DNA of 64,000 bases from CAVTQZ01 sp963737015 (GCA_963737015.1 CAVTQZ010000001.1:930001-994000); one strand, 5' to 3'. Numbered from the stretch's first letter, positions 25,005-33,922 are shown. Notes: generated from the sequence alone by a model not told the origin. Translations and numbers: made by a program.

Positions 25005-25833
25005 CGTACTCCTCGACGACCTCTCCGCCTCCCACGACGGTGAGCACGCCTCCGGACGGCTCGCGATCGGAGGGGGTCTCGCCGATCCAAGTCACCGACA
25101 GGTCCCCGAAGGTCTCTCCTTGGTCGAGGCTCACCCGGCCCCGCTTGCAGAGCTCCAGGAGTGCGAGGAATCTGACAATGACCTGCATCTTCGTCGTGCA
25201 CTTCGAGCACAGCGCGCGGAACGTCAGGTCGCGTTCCGCCGGAAGCCTCTGCTCCAGCTCCGCCACCGCCTCGGAAACCGTCACGGCCTCGACGGTCACA
25301 TGGGACAGGTCGAGGGTCTCGCGAGGCTCGTGAGACAGGCCCCGCACGAATGCGAGCGCCAGGCGGTCGGGGGTGAGCCCGGCGAGGAGGTCGGGAGCCA
25401 GTTCCCTGAACCTCTCCTCGAGCCCGGCCACGCGCGGGATCGAATGCTGCGCCAGCTCCATCATGCGCGCCAGATCGTCGGCGGCAGCGGCGTACGCCTG
25501 CAGTTCGAGCAGTCGGGCGATGAGGCGGTCCCTCTCCTCGAAACCCGAGAGCAGCTCTTCGTCATCCTCGATCTCGTCGGGTCCGGGTAGGAGCGACTTG
25601 GCCTTCAGCTCCAGGAGGACCGCGGCGATCACGAGGAACTCGGTGACGGTCTCGAGGTCGAGGCCGGAGGTGCCGGACGGGGAGGCCTCGAGCTTGTTCT
25701 TCATCTCGGCGACGAAGGCGTCCACGACCGGGGCGATCGGGATGTCGCAGACGTCGATCTTGTGCTCCGAAACCAGGCGCAGGAGAACGTCGAAGGGGCC
25801 CTCGAAGACAGGCGTCGAGACCTGCGCGGTCAT
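24997..25833 (-). CDS. scpA: Segregation and condensation protein A (kleisin)
   Basis: A 278-residue kleisin bridging the SMC heads. The N-terminal domain has FEGPFDVLLRLVSEHKIDVCDIPIAPV, the diagnostic ScpA start, followed by LVIAAVLLELKAKSLLP. The C-terminal winged helix has FLALLELCKRGRVSLDQ. The ATG at 25833 is chosen; the frame extends upstream to 26385 but only antisense to trpS. It is divergent from trpS, with a 108-bp spacer that carries a 20-bp direct repeat. scpB follows after a repeat-filled gap of 62 bp. A ParA-type ATPase, often found next to scpA in actinobacteria, is absent here. Confidence 0.95.
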   Translation of the reverse strand: MTAQVSTPVFEGPFDVLLRLVSEHKIDVCDIPIAPVVDAFVAEMKNKLEASPSGTSGLDLETVTEFLVIAAVLLELKAKSLLPGPDEIEDDEELLSGFEERDRLIARLLELQAYAAAADDLARMMELAQHSIPRVAGLEERFRELAPDLLAGLTPDRLALAFVRGLSHEPRETLDLSHVTVEAVTVSEAVAELEQRLPAERDLTFRALCSKCTTKMQVIVRFLALLELCKRGRVSLDQGETFGDLSVTWIGETPSDREPSGGVLTVVGGGEVVEEYEG

Positions 25834-25866
25834 GGTGCCGAAGATACCGGCTGGGCTCGCGGGGGC

Positions 25867-25910
25867 CGTGCATCCCCCGGCTCCGCCGTGCATCCCCCGG
25901 CTCCGCCGTG
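25867..25910. repeat. 20-bp direct repeat in the scpA-trpS spacer
   Basis: The unit CCGTGCATCCCCCGGCTCCG is repeated at a 20-bp period, with two full copies and the start of a third. It lies between divergent scpA and trpS, where promoters for both are expected. No protein frame uses it. Confidence 0.85.
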
Positions 25911-25941
25911 CCCGCACCGACGACCCGTACGATGAGACGCC

Positions 25942-26934
25942 ATGCCCAGGGTTCTCTCGGGGGTCCAGTCGAGCGGTGAGGTCCATCTGGGCAACTACCT
26001 CGGGGCCTTCCGCAATTGGGTAGCCGACCAGGACACCTACGACTGCTTCTACTTCATCGCCGACCTCCACGCCATGACCGTGGATTACGACAACAAGGCC
26101 CTGGCCAAGGCGACCTTCGACGTGGCGGCGGACCTGCTGGCGGTGGGGCTTGACCCGGGCCGCTGCACGATCTTCGTCCAGAGCCACGTGCCCGAGCACC
26201 CGCGACTCGCCTGGTTGGTGGAGTGCACCGTCTCGTACGGCGAGCTGCGGCGGATGACGCAGTTCAAGGACAAGGGCGGGGACAAGGCCCGTGCGGGCCT
26301 CTTCACCTACCCTGCCCTCATGGCTGCGGACGTCCTTCTCTACGACGCCGACATGGTGCCCGTCGGAGACGATCAACGCCAGCATCTCGAGCTCACGCGG
26401 GACGCAGCCATGCGATTCAACAACCGTTTCGGCGAGGTCTTCGTGATACCCGAGGCCGCAGTGCCGAAGGTCGGAGCGAGGGTGATGGACCTCCAGAACC
26501 CGACCCGCAAGATGTCGAAGTCCGAGAGCTCGCCACAGGGGACGGTGCTCCTCATGGACCCTCCCGAGGTGATCGACCGCAAGATACGCAGGGCCGTGAC
26601 CGACACGGGCACTGACGTCGCCTACGACCCGAAGGCGAAGCCCGGGGTCTCGAACCTCCTCGAGATCCTCGCAGCGGCTTCCGGCGAGAAGGTAGAGGAC
26701 CTGGCATCGCGCTATTCGAGTTACGCCGCGTTGAAGGGCGCTGTCTCTGAAGCGGTCGTCGAACTGCTACGCAGCGTACGCGAGAAGCGCACGGAGCTCG
26801 GGTCGGACCGGGGCTATATCGAGTCGGTGCTCGCCGAGGGCGCGGCAAAGGCGCGCTCGGTGGCATCGCCGACACTCGACAGGGCGATGCGCGCTGCGGG
26901 GCTCCTCGCGCCCCCCGGTGGGTTCACGCGCTGA
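25942..26934 (+). CDS. trpS: Tryptophanyl-tRNA synthetase
   Basis: A 330-residue class Ic aminoacyl-tRNA synthetase. The HIGH-type motif is GEVHLGNYLGA at about residue 14, and the second ATP-binding signature is KMSKS near 190. Family segments FIADLHAMTV, VECTVSYGELRRMTQFKDK, YPALMAADVLLYDADMVPVGDDQRQHLELTRD and FGEVFVIPEA are all present. The length is typical for bacterial TrpRS. It starts with ATG at 25942, divergent from scpA. The 3' end overlaps the convergent M50 protease gene by 11 bp. Confidence 0.97.
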   Translation: MPRVLSGVQSSGEVHLGNYLGAFRNWVADQDTYDCFYFIADLHAMTVDYDNKALAKATFDVAADLLAVGLDPGRCTIFVQSHVPEHPRLAWLVECTVSYGELRRMTQFKDKGGDKARAGLFTYPALMAADVLLYDADMVPVGDDQRQHLELTRDAAMRFNNRFGEVFVIPEAAVPKVGARVMDLQNPTRKMSKSESSPQGTVLLMDPPEVIDRKIRRAVTDTGTDVAYDPKAKPGVSNLLEILAAASGEKVEDLASRYSSYAALKGAVSEAVVELLRSVREKRTELGSDRGYIESVLAEGAAKARSVASPTLDRAMRAAGLLAPPGGFTR

Positions 26935-27949
26935 AGTGCGCCCCGCTCACTGCATTCCAGATGCTCAGCTCTCCGCTCAGAAGGTGCGTCTGCACCGCCA
27001 CGTTCTGAAAGGCCACGAGCGCCACTATGAACACGAGGATCATGCCGACGGGCCGCAACTGGTAATAGCGAGGCAGGGCCCGAGCCGGCAGCAGTCGCTC
27101 GATGACCACCGAGCCGTCGAGAGGCGGAATGGGGATCAGATTGAAGAAGCCGAGGCTGATGTTGGCTAGCCCCCCGACCAGGAGGATCTGGTAACCGAGG
27201 GGCGCGTTGCCGGTGGCGCTGTAAAACAGTCCTCCCGGATACAGGTAGCGGAACACCAGGCCGAAACCGACGACGAGGAGTGCGTTCGTGAACGGGCCTG
27301 CGAGCGAGACAAGGACGCTCTCGTTTCGAGGGTGGCGGAGGCGGTCGACGCGCACCGGCACCGGCTTCGCGTAACCGAAGGCGACACTGCCGGAGAGGAC
27401 GAGCAGCGCGGGCAGGATGATCGAACCGAAGAGGTCGATGTGAGGGATCGGGTTCAGCGTCAGCCGCCCCGCACGCTTCGCCGTGTCGTCGCCGAACAGG
27501 TATGCGACGGCGCCGTGCGATATCTCGTGCAGGATGATCGACGGGACCAGCACCAGGAAGTAGACGACGGTGAAGCGGCTGATGTGGTGGGTCCGAACCA
27601 GGATCACCACGATCACGACGCCGAGGATCAACCAGCCTGTCGAACGCGGCGTCATCGCCCCTCGCCCGGGAGGCGGTGCCGCAGAACCCGGCGGCCGAGG
27701 AGGTGACCAGCCGGGGGGTGTCCACCCGGGTGGCGGTTGGCCTCCGGGCCCCAGGGGTTGCGACGGGCCTTCGGGCCCCGGTGGCGGCGGAGGAGGGGGG
27801 GTCCAGCCCGGAGGGGTCCACTCGGGCCGTTGCCCCTCAGGTGGTTGCCCCGGCGGCGGCGGCGGCCAGTCCGAGCTCAAGAGCGAAGCTCCCTTCCAAT
27901 GCGGCCAAGGCCGCCGTGCATCGAGGGGCTGAAAAGCTCGGGCACCCAT
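26924..27949 (-). CDS. Site-2 protease family (M50) membrane metalloprotease
   Basis: A 341-residue intramembrane metalloprotease of the rhomboid-unrelated M50B branch. The N-terminal 95 residues are a Pro/Gly/Trp-rich cytosolic tract with repeated PPGW units. The membrane core carries HEISHG (zinc-binding HExxH) near residue 140 and the partner motif NLIPIPPLDGS near 265, which provides the third ligand Asp. Five or six helices are predicted by eye. Such small M50 proteins cleave membrane-bound regulators, but the substrate is unknown. The ATG at 27949 could be too early, since the Pro-rich tract is not conserved in the family. Confidence 0.85.
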   Translation of the reverse strand: MGARAFQPLDARRPWPHWKGASLLSSDWPPPPPGQPPEGQRPEWTPPGWTPPPPPPPGPEGPSQPLGPGGQPPPGWTPPGWSPPRPPGSAAPPPGRGAMTPRSTGWLILGVVIVVILVRTHHISRFTVVYFLVLVPSIILHEISHGAVAYLFGDDTAKRAGRLTLNPIPHIDLFGSIILPALLVLSGSVAFGYAKPVPVRVDRLRHPRNESVLVSLAGPFTNALLVVGFGLVFRYLYPGGLFYSATGNAPLGYQILLVGGLANISLGFFNLIPIPPLDGSVVIERLLPARALPRYYQLRPVGMILVFIVALVAFQNVAVQTHLLSGELSIWNAVSGAHFSA

Positions 27950-28020
27950 GGTGCGGGCACCTTCTCCGACCTGTCCCCCGCCGACGAGGTCGACATAGCC
28001 CCCCTTTTACCGGTTGGGAG

Positions 28021-28045
28021 CCTCCCGCGAGCCTCCCGCGAGCCT
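28021..28045. repeat. 11-bp direct repeat downstream of the DksA-like gene
   Basis: CCTCCCGCGAG occurs twice in tandem plus a truncated copy that runs into the DksA-like stop codon. It lies in the 95-bp gap between that gene and the M50 gene. Confidence 0.8.
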
Positions 28046-28380
28046 CAGTGCTTCGAAGCGCAGTTGATGCAGTAGGGCGCCGCCGGCTTGGCCTCCAGTC
28101 GCAGAGGGTCGATCGGCTGGCCGCAGTCGTCGCACTTGCCGTACGAGCCCTCCTCGAGCTTCTGGAGGGCCCGCTCGACCTCGGTCAGGGCCTCACGCAG
28201 CTTCCCGGCAAGCGCCTCCACCTCGCCACGCTCCGCGGTGACTTGACTGGAATCAGCGAAGTTGGAGTCGTAGTCGAGGCGCCCGACGCCGACGCCCAGC
28301 TCTTCGAGCTTGGCGGAAAGGTCGCTGCGCTCCTCCTCGAGGAGGGAGCGGTAATCGATCGTCGGGGCGTCTCCAGGCAC
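28045..28380 (-). CDS. DksA/TraR-family zinc-finger protein
   Basis: A 111-residue protein with an N-terminal helical hairpin (LLEEERSDLSAKLEELG, then LAGKLREALTEVERALQKLEEGSYGKC) and a C-terminal zinc finger CDDC..CINC. This is the DksA/TraR C4 fold, whose members bind the RNA polymerase secondary channel or act in stress responses. Actinobacterial members have diverged and their targets are mostly unknown. The GTG start at 28380 is 9 bp downstream of the xerD stop, so cotranscription from the xerD side is likely. Confidence 0.9.
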   Translation of the reverse strand: MPGDAPTIDYRSLLEEERSDLSAKLEELGVGVGRLDYDSNFADSSQVTAERGEVEALAGKLREALTEVERALQKLEEGSYGKCDDCGQPIDPLRLEAKPAAPYCINCASKH

Positions 28381-28389
28381 GTGACGAGA

Positions 28390-29394
28390 TTAGTGCGCCC
28401 TCGTTGCTCTGGCGCGCGGATGCGCGCGCGTTGCTCCGGCTCGAGGATGCGCGCGCTCGTAGACGCGGCGCAGATGCTCGGGGGAGACACGCGTGTAGAT
28501 CTGCGTGGTGGCCACCGACACGTGGCCGAGCAGCTCCTGCACGACCCGGATGTCGGCACCGTGGGCGAGCATGTGCGTGGCGCAGGAGTGACGCAGCACG
28601 TGGGGGTGCACCTTCTTCTCGAGCCCGACCGAGGCGGCCCTCTTCTTGAGGACGCCCCAGATCCCCTGGCGGGTGATGCGGCCGCCCCTCGCGTTCAGGA
28701 AGAGAGCTTCGGCGTCGCCGCGTCGCGCCCACCGCCGGGGCTCGAGCTTCGGCCTCCCCCGCGACCCGAGCCAGTCGTCGATCGCTGCCGCCGAGCACCG
28801 CCCGAGCGGTACGAGCCGCTCCTTGTCACCCTTGCCGAGGACCTTGACGAGGCCCTTGTCCGACCCGAGATCCGAGAGCGACAACCCTGAGAGCTCCGAG
28901 ACCCGCATCCCCGTCCCGTAGAGCAGCTCCAGCATCGCCCGGTCACGCAAGGCGCGGGCGTCGTCTCCAGCGCACGCGTCGAGCAGCCTCGTGACGTCCT
29001 CCTCGTCGAGCGCCTTCGGGAGCCTCATCCCGATCCTCGGGCTGTCGACGTCGGCGGTCGGGTCCGCCTCCGCCCGGCTGTCCTCGACCATGAATCGGTG
29101 CAGCCCCCTGATCGCGGCCAGGGCCCTCGCGACCGACGCCGGCGCCAACCCGGCCCTTCGGCGCTCGGCCAGATGGCGCGTGACGAGGTCCATGTCGGAG
29201 TCCGCCACCTCGCGGCCCGCGGTGGCGAGGAAGAGCTCGTAGGAGAGGAGGTCGCGCCTGTAGGAGGAGATCGTGTTGCGCGACCGACCCTGCTCGACGG
29301 CGAGCCAGGTCAGGAATTCTTCGGACGCGGTGCTCAGGTGCGGGCCGGGGTCCTCGTCGACCTCGACGTCGACAGACCGTGCCTCGAGCGTCAT
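28390..29394 (-). CDS. xerD: Site-specific tyrosine recombinase XerD
   Basis: A 334-residue tyrosine recombinase for chromosome-dimer resolution. A SAM-like N-terminal core-binding domain (FLTWLAVEQGRSRNTISSYRRDL) precedes the catalytic domain with Arg in GTGMRVSEL, Lys in GKGDKERLVP, HVLRHS, LGH and nucleophile Tyr in TQIYTRV. The family usually ends shortly after that Tyr; here a tail of about 25 residues with a 27-bp direct repeat (AHPRA.ATR) follows. The ATG overlaps the NUDIX stop (ATGA). Position next to pyrG, NUDIX and scp genes marks it as the housekeeping XerD, not a mobile-element integrase. Confidence 0.94.
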   Translation of the reverse strand: MTLEARSVDVEVDEDPGPHLSTASEEFLTWLAVEQGRSRNTISSYRRDLLSYELFLATAGREVADSDMDLVTRHLAERRRAGLAPASVARALAAIRGLHRFMVEDSRAEADPTADVDSPRIGMRLPKALDEEDVTRLLDACAGDDARALRDRAMLELLYGTGMRVSELSGLSLSDLGSDKGLVKVLGKGDKERLVPLGRCSAAAIDDWLGSRGRPKLEPRRWARRGDAEALFLNARGGRITRQGIWGVLKKRAASVGLEKKVHPHVLRHSCATHMLAHGADIRVVQELLGHVSVATTQIYTRVSPEHLRRVYERAHPRAGATRAHPRARATRAH

Positions 29395-30080
29395 CGCTGC
29401 GGCGACTGCGGCGACTGCGGCGACTGCGGCGACTGCGGCGACTGCGTTCCGTCGACGATGTCCCGCGCGAGCATCAAACCGATGACGGTCTGCGCGTCGC
29501 GCAGCTCCCCCGAAGTGATGAGCTCGTCCACCTCGGCGAAGGCGATCTCCACGACCTCCATGTAGCGCTCCTCCTCGCCGCCGCGCTCGGGTTCGGCGTC
29601 CTCGAGACCGGTCGCCAGGTAGAGGAGCGTCTTCTCGTCGCAGAAACCCGGGGAGTTGTACACGGTCGCCACGAGGCGCATGTCACGGGCGCGCACCCCG
29701 ACCTCCTCTGTGAGCTCGCGTCGAGCCGTCTGCTCGGGCTCCTCGCCGTCGACATCCCGGGTCCCCGCGGGGATCTCGAGAAGCTCGCGCTCGATGGGCC
29801 CCCGGTACTGGCGGACCAGCAGCGCACTGCGCCTGTCCGTGACGGGCACGACGGCAACCGCCCCCGGGTGGCGCACGATGTCGCGGGTGAACTCAGTGCC
29901 GTCGGGCGCCTCGAACGTGGCGTTCGTCAGCGTGATGCGCCAGCCCTCGAACTGGGTGGTCTCGCTCAGGCGCCGGAAGCCTTGCGGGCTTCGCCCGGAC
30001 CCCCCGATGCGGTCGCCGGTAGGGCCTGCTACTTCGGGACGACCAGAAGGATCAGGAGGAGAAGGCACCGAGGTCGGCAT
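29391..30080 (-). CDS. NUDIX hydrolase (ADP-ribose pyrophosphatase type)
   Basis: A 229-residue protein with the Nudix box GTRDVDGEEPEQTARRELTEEVG near the middle, preceded by LLVRQYRGPIERELLEIPAG, which is typical of ADP-ribose pyrophosphatases, and followed by YNSPGFCDEKTLLYLA. It would hydrolyse ADP-ribose or related nucleoside diphosphate sugars. The first about 40 residues and the C-terminal Ser-Pro-Gln repeat (encoded by 9-bp units, 29398-29447) are low-complexity additions. Start chosen: ATG at 30080, overlapping the pyrG 3' end by 29 nt; a GTG at 30068 is possible. Placement between pyrG and xerD is conserved in actinobacteria. Confidence 0.88.
   Translation of the reverse strand: MPTSVPSPPDPSGRPEVAGPTGDRIGGSGRSPQGFRRLSETTQFEGWRITLTNATFEAPDGTEFTRDIVRHPGAVAVVPVTDRRSALLVRQYRGPIERELLEIPAGTRDVDGEEPEQTARRELTEEVGVRARDMRLVATVYNSPGFCDEKTLLYLATGLEDAEPERGGEEERYMEVVEIAFAEVDELITSGELRDAQTVIGLMLARDIVDGTQSPQSPQSPQSPQSPQR
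29398..29447. repeat. 9-bp tandem repeat at the 3' end of the NUDIX gene
   Basis: About five and a half copies of CTGCGGCGA, nearly perfect, encode (Ser-Pro-Gln)n just before the stop codon. The near identity suggests recent or ongoing copy-number change; every change keeps the frame. Confidence 0.93.
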
Positions 30081-31773
30081 CGACGGCATCGCCCGAGGAG
30101 CCCGCGTCGACCGGGGAGCCCGCATCTGCGGCATCGACTGCATCGACGTCGATCAGGCGTGGAGAGCGGCCCTCGGCCCTCACGAGCGCGGCCCCTACGA
30201 GCTCACGGAACAGCGGATGCGGCCTGTCGGGCCTGCTCTTGAACTCCGGGTGGGCCTGGGTGCCGACCCAGAACGGGTGACCCACGAGCTCGACGAACTC
30301 CACCAGGCGGTCGTCGGGTGAGGTCCCCGTGCAGGCGAGGCCGGCCTCTTCGAGGCGCGAGCGAAAGCGCGGGTTCACTTCGTAACGATGGCGGTGACGT
30401 TCAGACACGACGGTCGCGCCGTAGGCGTCTGCGACCTTCGACCCGGGACGCAGCTGCGCGACGTACGAGCCGAGGCGCATCGTGCCGCCCTTGTCCACGA
30501 CGTTCTGCTGATCGTCCATCAGGTCGATGACCGGGTACGGCGTCAGGTGGTCGAACTCGCGCGAGTTGGCTCCGTCGAGTCCAGCGAGGTGACGCGCCGC
30601 CTCGATCACCATGACCTGCAACCCGAGGCACAACCCGAGGCAGGGGATCTCACGGTCTCGGGCATAGCGCGCCGCGTCGATCTTGCCGGCGATGCCGCGC
30701 TCGCCGAAGCCGCCGGGGATCACCATCCCGTCGAGCTGCGCAAGTCGCTCGGTGCCCAACAGGTCGGGTATCTGCTCGGCCTGGATCCAGTCGATCGCGA
30801 CCCGCGCGCCGTGGTGGAAGCCCGCGTGTCGAAGCGCCTCGACGACGGAGAGGTACGCGTCCGGCAGGTTCACGTACTTGCCGACCACCCCGATGCGCAC
30901 CTCGCGCTCTGCGGCCGACACCTGCTGTGTCACCTTCTCCCAGCCCGACAGGTCCACGGGATGGTCGGCCTCGTCGATGGCGAGCGTCTTGCACACGACG
31001 ATGTCGAGGCCCTCGTCGTGGAGGACTACCGGGATCTCGTAGATGCTCTGGGCGTCGACCGCGGAGATCACCGCCTCGATCGGAACGTCGCAGAGCAACG
31101 AGACCTTCCGCTTCAGCCCGTCCGAGATCGGCTGATCGGATCTGCAGACGATCACGTCGGGCTGGATGCCTCGGCTGCGCAACTCGGTGACCGAGTGCTG
31201 AGTGGGCTTCGTCTTCTGCTCGCCCGACGGCGCGAGGTACGGGACGAGGGTGAGGTGCACGTAGCAGACGTTGTCCCGGCCGACGTCGTGGCGGAACTGG
31301 CGGATGGCCTCTAGGAACGGGACGATCTCGATGTCACCGACGGTCCCGCCGACCTCGACGATCACGACGTCTGTGTCCTCCGAGGCGAGGCGCAGGACGC
31401 GTTCTTTGATCTCGTCGGTGACGTGCGGGATGACCTGGACGGTCTTGCCGAGGTAGTCGCCGCGGCGCTCTTTGGCGATCACCGACGAGTAGATCGAACC
31501 GGTCGTCGCGTTCGAGTCGCGATGGAGGTTCTCGTCGATGAAGCGCTCGTAGTGGCCGAGGTCGAGGTCGGTCTCTCCCCCGTCCTCGGTGACGAACACC
31601 TCGCCGTGTTCAAAGGGGTTCATCGTGCCGGGGTCGACGTTGATGTACGGGTCGAGTTTGATCATCGTGACCCGCAGGCCACGACACTTGAGAAGGCGCC
31701 CGACGGAGGAGGCGGTGAGGCCCTTGCCGAGGGAGGAGGAGACGCCTCCTGTCACGAAGACGTACTTGGTCAC
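30052..31773 (-). CDS. pyrG: CTP synthase
   Basis: A glutamine-dependent CTP synthetase of 573 residues. The synthase domain begins TKYVFVTGGVSSSLGKG, with DPYINVDPGTMNP, EDGGETDLDLGHYERF and EVGGTVGDIE. The glutaminase domain has nucleophile Cys in CLGLCLG and the late HPEF. The start is set at GTG 31773, which gives the family N-terminus and has a GGGA core six bases upstream; GTG 31785 adds four residues. A C-terminal tail of about 30 residues is Asp/Ala repeats (DAVDAADAGS), another low-complexity end in this region. It overlaps the NUDIX gene by 29 nt. Confidence 0.97.
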   Translation of the reverse strand: MTKYVFVTGGVSSSLGKGLTASSVGRLLKCRGLRVTMIKLDPYINVDPGTMNPFEHGEVFVTEDGGETDLDLGHYERFIDENLHRDSNATTGSIYSSVIAKERRGDYLGKTVQVIPHVTDEIKERVLRLASEDTDVVIVEVGGTVGDIEIVPFLEAIRQFRHDVGRDNVCYVHLTLVPYLAPSGEQKTKPTQHSVTELRSRGIQPDVIVCRSDQPISDGLKRKVSLLCDVPIEAVISAVDAQSIYEIPVVLHDEGLDIVVCKTLAIDEADHPVDLSGWEKVTQQVSAAEREVRIGVVGKYVNLPDAYLSVVEALRHAGFHHGARVAIDWIQAEQIPDLLGTERLAQLDGMVIPGGFGERGIAGKIDAARYARDREIPCLGLCLGLQVMVIEAARHLAGLDGANSREFDHLTPYPVIDLMDDQQNVVDKGGTMRLGSYVAQLRPGSKVADAYGATVVSERHRHRYEVNPRFRSRLEEAGLACTGTSPDDRLVEFVELVGHPFWVGTQAHPEFKSRPDRPHPLFRELVGAALVRAEGRSPRLIDVDAVDAADAGSPVDAGSSGDAVDADLGAFSS

Positions 31774-31957
31774 AGCCGATCCCACTCCGGCATCACTCTA
31801 CCGTAGACCACTGTTTTGCGGGTTTGGTGGAAGCGAAATTCGGCTGGTCTTACGGCCGTTTTGTCGACCTCGTCGTCACGCGCACGTCGGTGAGGGCCGG
31901 CTGGTCCCTGTCACGGCGATCCACCGACCGAAGTTGGTCGTGTGCGCGCCGCGAGGC

Positions 31958-33922
31958 TCAGGCCGCCGATCCGAAGAAATTGCTCGTTCCGAAGTCGAAG
32001 ATGCCGCCGTCGGCAGCGAGAAACCGGTAGCCCGAACCCTGGGGGGCAGATTCCATGGCCGCCACGGGTGCGTTCAGATGCATCGAACCCGTCGACCCGT
32101 AGAAGTGCGCGTCGCCGAAGCTGAAGACCCCACCGTCGGAGGCGACGAGCCAGTAGCCCTGTCCGTCTGGCGTGGCGGACAGCCCGACCACGGGTGCGTT
32201 CAGATGCATCGAACCCGTCGATCCGTAGAAGTGCGCGTCGCCGAAGCTGAAGATCCCACCGTCCGATGCGACGAGCCAGTAGCCCTGTCCGTCTGGCGTG
32301 GCGGACAGCCCGACCACGGGTGCGTTCAGATGCATCGAACCCGTCGATCCGTAGAAGTGCGCGTCGCCGAAGCTGAAGATCCCACCGTCCGATGCGACGA
32401 GCCAGTAGCCCTGTCCGTCTGGCGTGGCGGAGAGCCCGATCACGGGTGCGTTCAGATGCATCGAACCCGTCGATCCGTAGAAGTGCGCGTCGCCGAAGCT
32501 GAAGATCCCACCGTCCGATGCGACGAGCCAGTAGCCCTGGCCGTCGGGCGTCGCGGAGAGCCCGACCACGGGTGCGTTCAGCCGCGTGGTCAGCTCGCCG
32601 AAGTCGGTCGCGTCCCCACATGGATCCACCCACCCCGAAGAGCTCGCGATCCAGTACCCGCCGTCGTCCGGGGTGCGCGCGAGCGCTTGCGTCCGCTGAC
32701 CTGAGGGAAGCACCTTGCTGCAGCTCGAGCGCGCAGGCATCGGTTGCGATGAGGGAGGTGTCGATGAAGGAGGAGCCGGCGTCGGGGACGAGCCCGCCAG
32801 CTGAGCGAGGTGAGCTTCGAAGCCCGCGCCGAATGCCGTCGGGGTCCCGTCGTAGGAGGAGATGAGAGCCGGACCACTGCTGCAGTCCCATGTGTCCCAG
32901 GTCCATCCGAGGTACGAGACGCCGGCGCGGTCGGCCCAGTTCATGTAGGAGTCGATGAACGAGCTCGCGCAGTCGTTCTCGCCCAGCTCACCGGTGACCA
33001 CCGGTACCACCGCGGCCACGGGGGCGATCGTCTGCGCCCAGCAGCTCTCGGTGTTGCAGCCCCCGAAGTTGTAGACGTGGACGGACGCCACCAGTTGGTG
33101 GAGGGGATCCGATGGTTCGTTTGCCAGCCATCCCGAGAGGTCACCCGCCCACCCGAGGCCACCCGCCATCACCGGCTGCGTCGCCCCCGTGCCCCGTACT
33201 GCGTCGAGCATCTGCTGCATCCCCGCGACCTGCCATCCGTCGTACGTGCATCCGTCGAGCCAGCAGGACCACGAAATGTCGTGGGGCTCGTTGTAGAGGT
33301 CGAAGACGACCCCTGGGTCGGAACGGAACGCGCTCGCCACCGACGACCAGAACGCGACGGAGTGGTCGGCGTCGGCCATCACCTGCTGGCCGGTCGCCAG
33401 CTGTGTTCCGGGGGCGCTCCAGTGGAGGTCCAAGACGGCGATCAATCCCGCGGAGTTGAGGGCGTCGACGTAGCTTTCGATCGCCTCCCTGTACGTGTTG
33501 CCGCTGTAGCTCGCGTCGGCCCCGTTGATGCCGAGCCAGCAGTCCTCGTTCAGGGGAACCCTCACCGCGTCGGTGTGCCAGGCGGATATGGCCGCGACCG
33601 ACGCCGCGTCGGAAGGGCCATCGAAGATCCCCCAACCCTGCACGCAGGCGTACTCGGTCCCCGAGCGGTCGACCCCGATCAGCCTCAGGGGCTGGCCCGC
33701 ATTGTTCACGAGCTCGTTGCCCGCCACCGTCGCCGACAACTTGACGTTCTGTCCCCAGGCTCTCGATGCGTGGCCTGCAGAGGCAGCGCACGCCGCCGCC
33801 GAAAGGACGACTAGCAGCAGGGTCCCCAAGATCCGGCCGCCGCTCGGCCCACGCAACCGAAGCATCCCCAAGACATGTCGGCAGGACGAGGCCACACCTG
33901 CAGCGATTGGGCGTTCCCGCAT
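31958..33922 (-). CDS. Secreted GH5-like glycoside hydrolase with C-terminal 42-residue repeats
   Basis: A 654-residue exported enzyme. A basic N-terminus and hydrophobic segment (about residues 28-48) serve as signal. Residues about 55-385 form a cellulase-type GH5 barrel: RLIGVDRSGTEY, AVRVPLNEDCW, the acid/base Glu212 in LYNEPHD, and the nucleophile Glu312 in VVTGELGEN, then WTWDTWDC. After a Pro/Ser linker, residues about 440-654 are one diverged and four almost identical 42-residue units (PDGQGYWLVASDGGIFSFGDA), then a final diverged one. The repeats probably form a propeller or wall-binding module. It lies alone between nadK and pyrG with 172 bp upstream of its stop side. Confidence 0.85.
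   Translation of the reverse strand: MRERPIAAGVASSCRHVLGMLRLRGPSGGRILGTLLLVVLSAAACAASAGHASRAWGQNVKLSATVAGNELVNNAGQPLRLIGVDRSGTEYACVQGWGIFDGPSDAASVAAISAWHTDAVRVPLNEDCWLGINGADASYSGNTYREAIESYVDALNSAGLIAVLDLHWSAPGTQLATGQQVMADADHSVAFWSSVASAFRSDPGVVFDLYNEPHDISWSCWLDGCTYDGWQVAGMQQMLDAVRGTGATQPVMAGGLGWAGDLSGWLANEPSDPLHQLVASVHVYNFGGCNTESCWAQTIAPVAAVVPVVTGELGENDCASSFIDSYMNWADRAGVSYLGWTWDTWDCSSGPALISSYDGTPTAFGAGFEAHLAQLAGSSPTPAPPSSTPPSSQPMPARSSCSKVLPSGQRTQALARTPDDGGYWIASSSGWVDPCGDATDFGELTTRLNAPVVGLSATPDGQGYWLVASDGGIFSFGDAHFYGSTGSMHLNAPVIGLSATPDGQGYWLVASDGGIFSFGDAHFYGSTGSMHLNAPVVGLSATPDGQGYWLVASDGGIFSFGDAHFYGSTGSMHLNAPVVGLSATPDGQGYWLVASDGGVFSFGDAHFYGSTGSMHLNAPVAAMESAPQGSGYRFLAADGGIFDFGTSNFFGSAA
31961..32581. 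repeat. 126-bp tandem repeat array in the GH5 gene
   Basis: A 126-bp period is measured from CGGGTGCGTT at 32065, 32191, 32317, 32443 and 32569. Four units (32078-32581) are nearly identical; the one nearest the 3' end of the gene (31961-32077) is diverged. Each encodes 42 residues, in frame. Confidence 0.95.

Noticed and set aside
28390..29394. Tyrosine recombinase considered as a mobile-element integrase
   Set aside because: The catalytic signature, length and position between the NUDIX and scp genes fit housekeeping XerD.
32065..32581. Repeat array considered as CRISPR
   Set aside because: The 126-bp units are contiguous, coding and in frame; there are no spacers and no cas genes.
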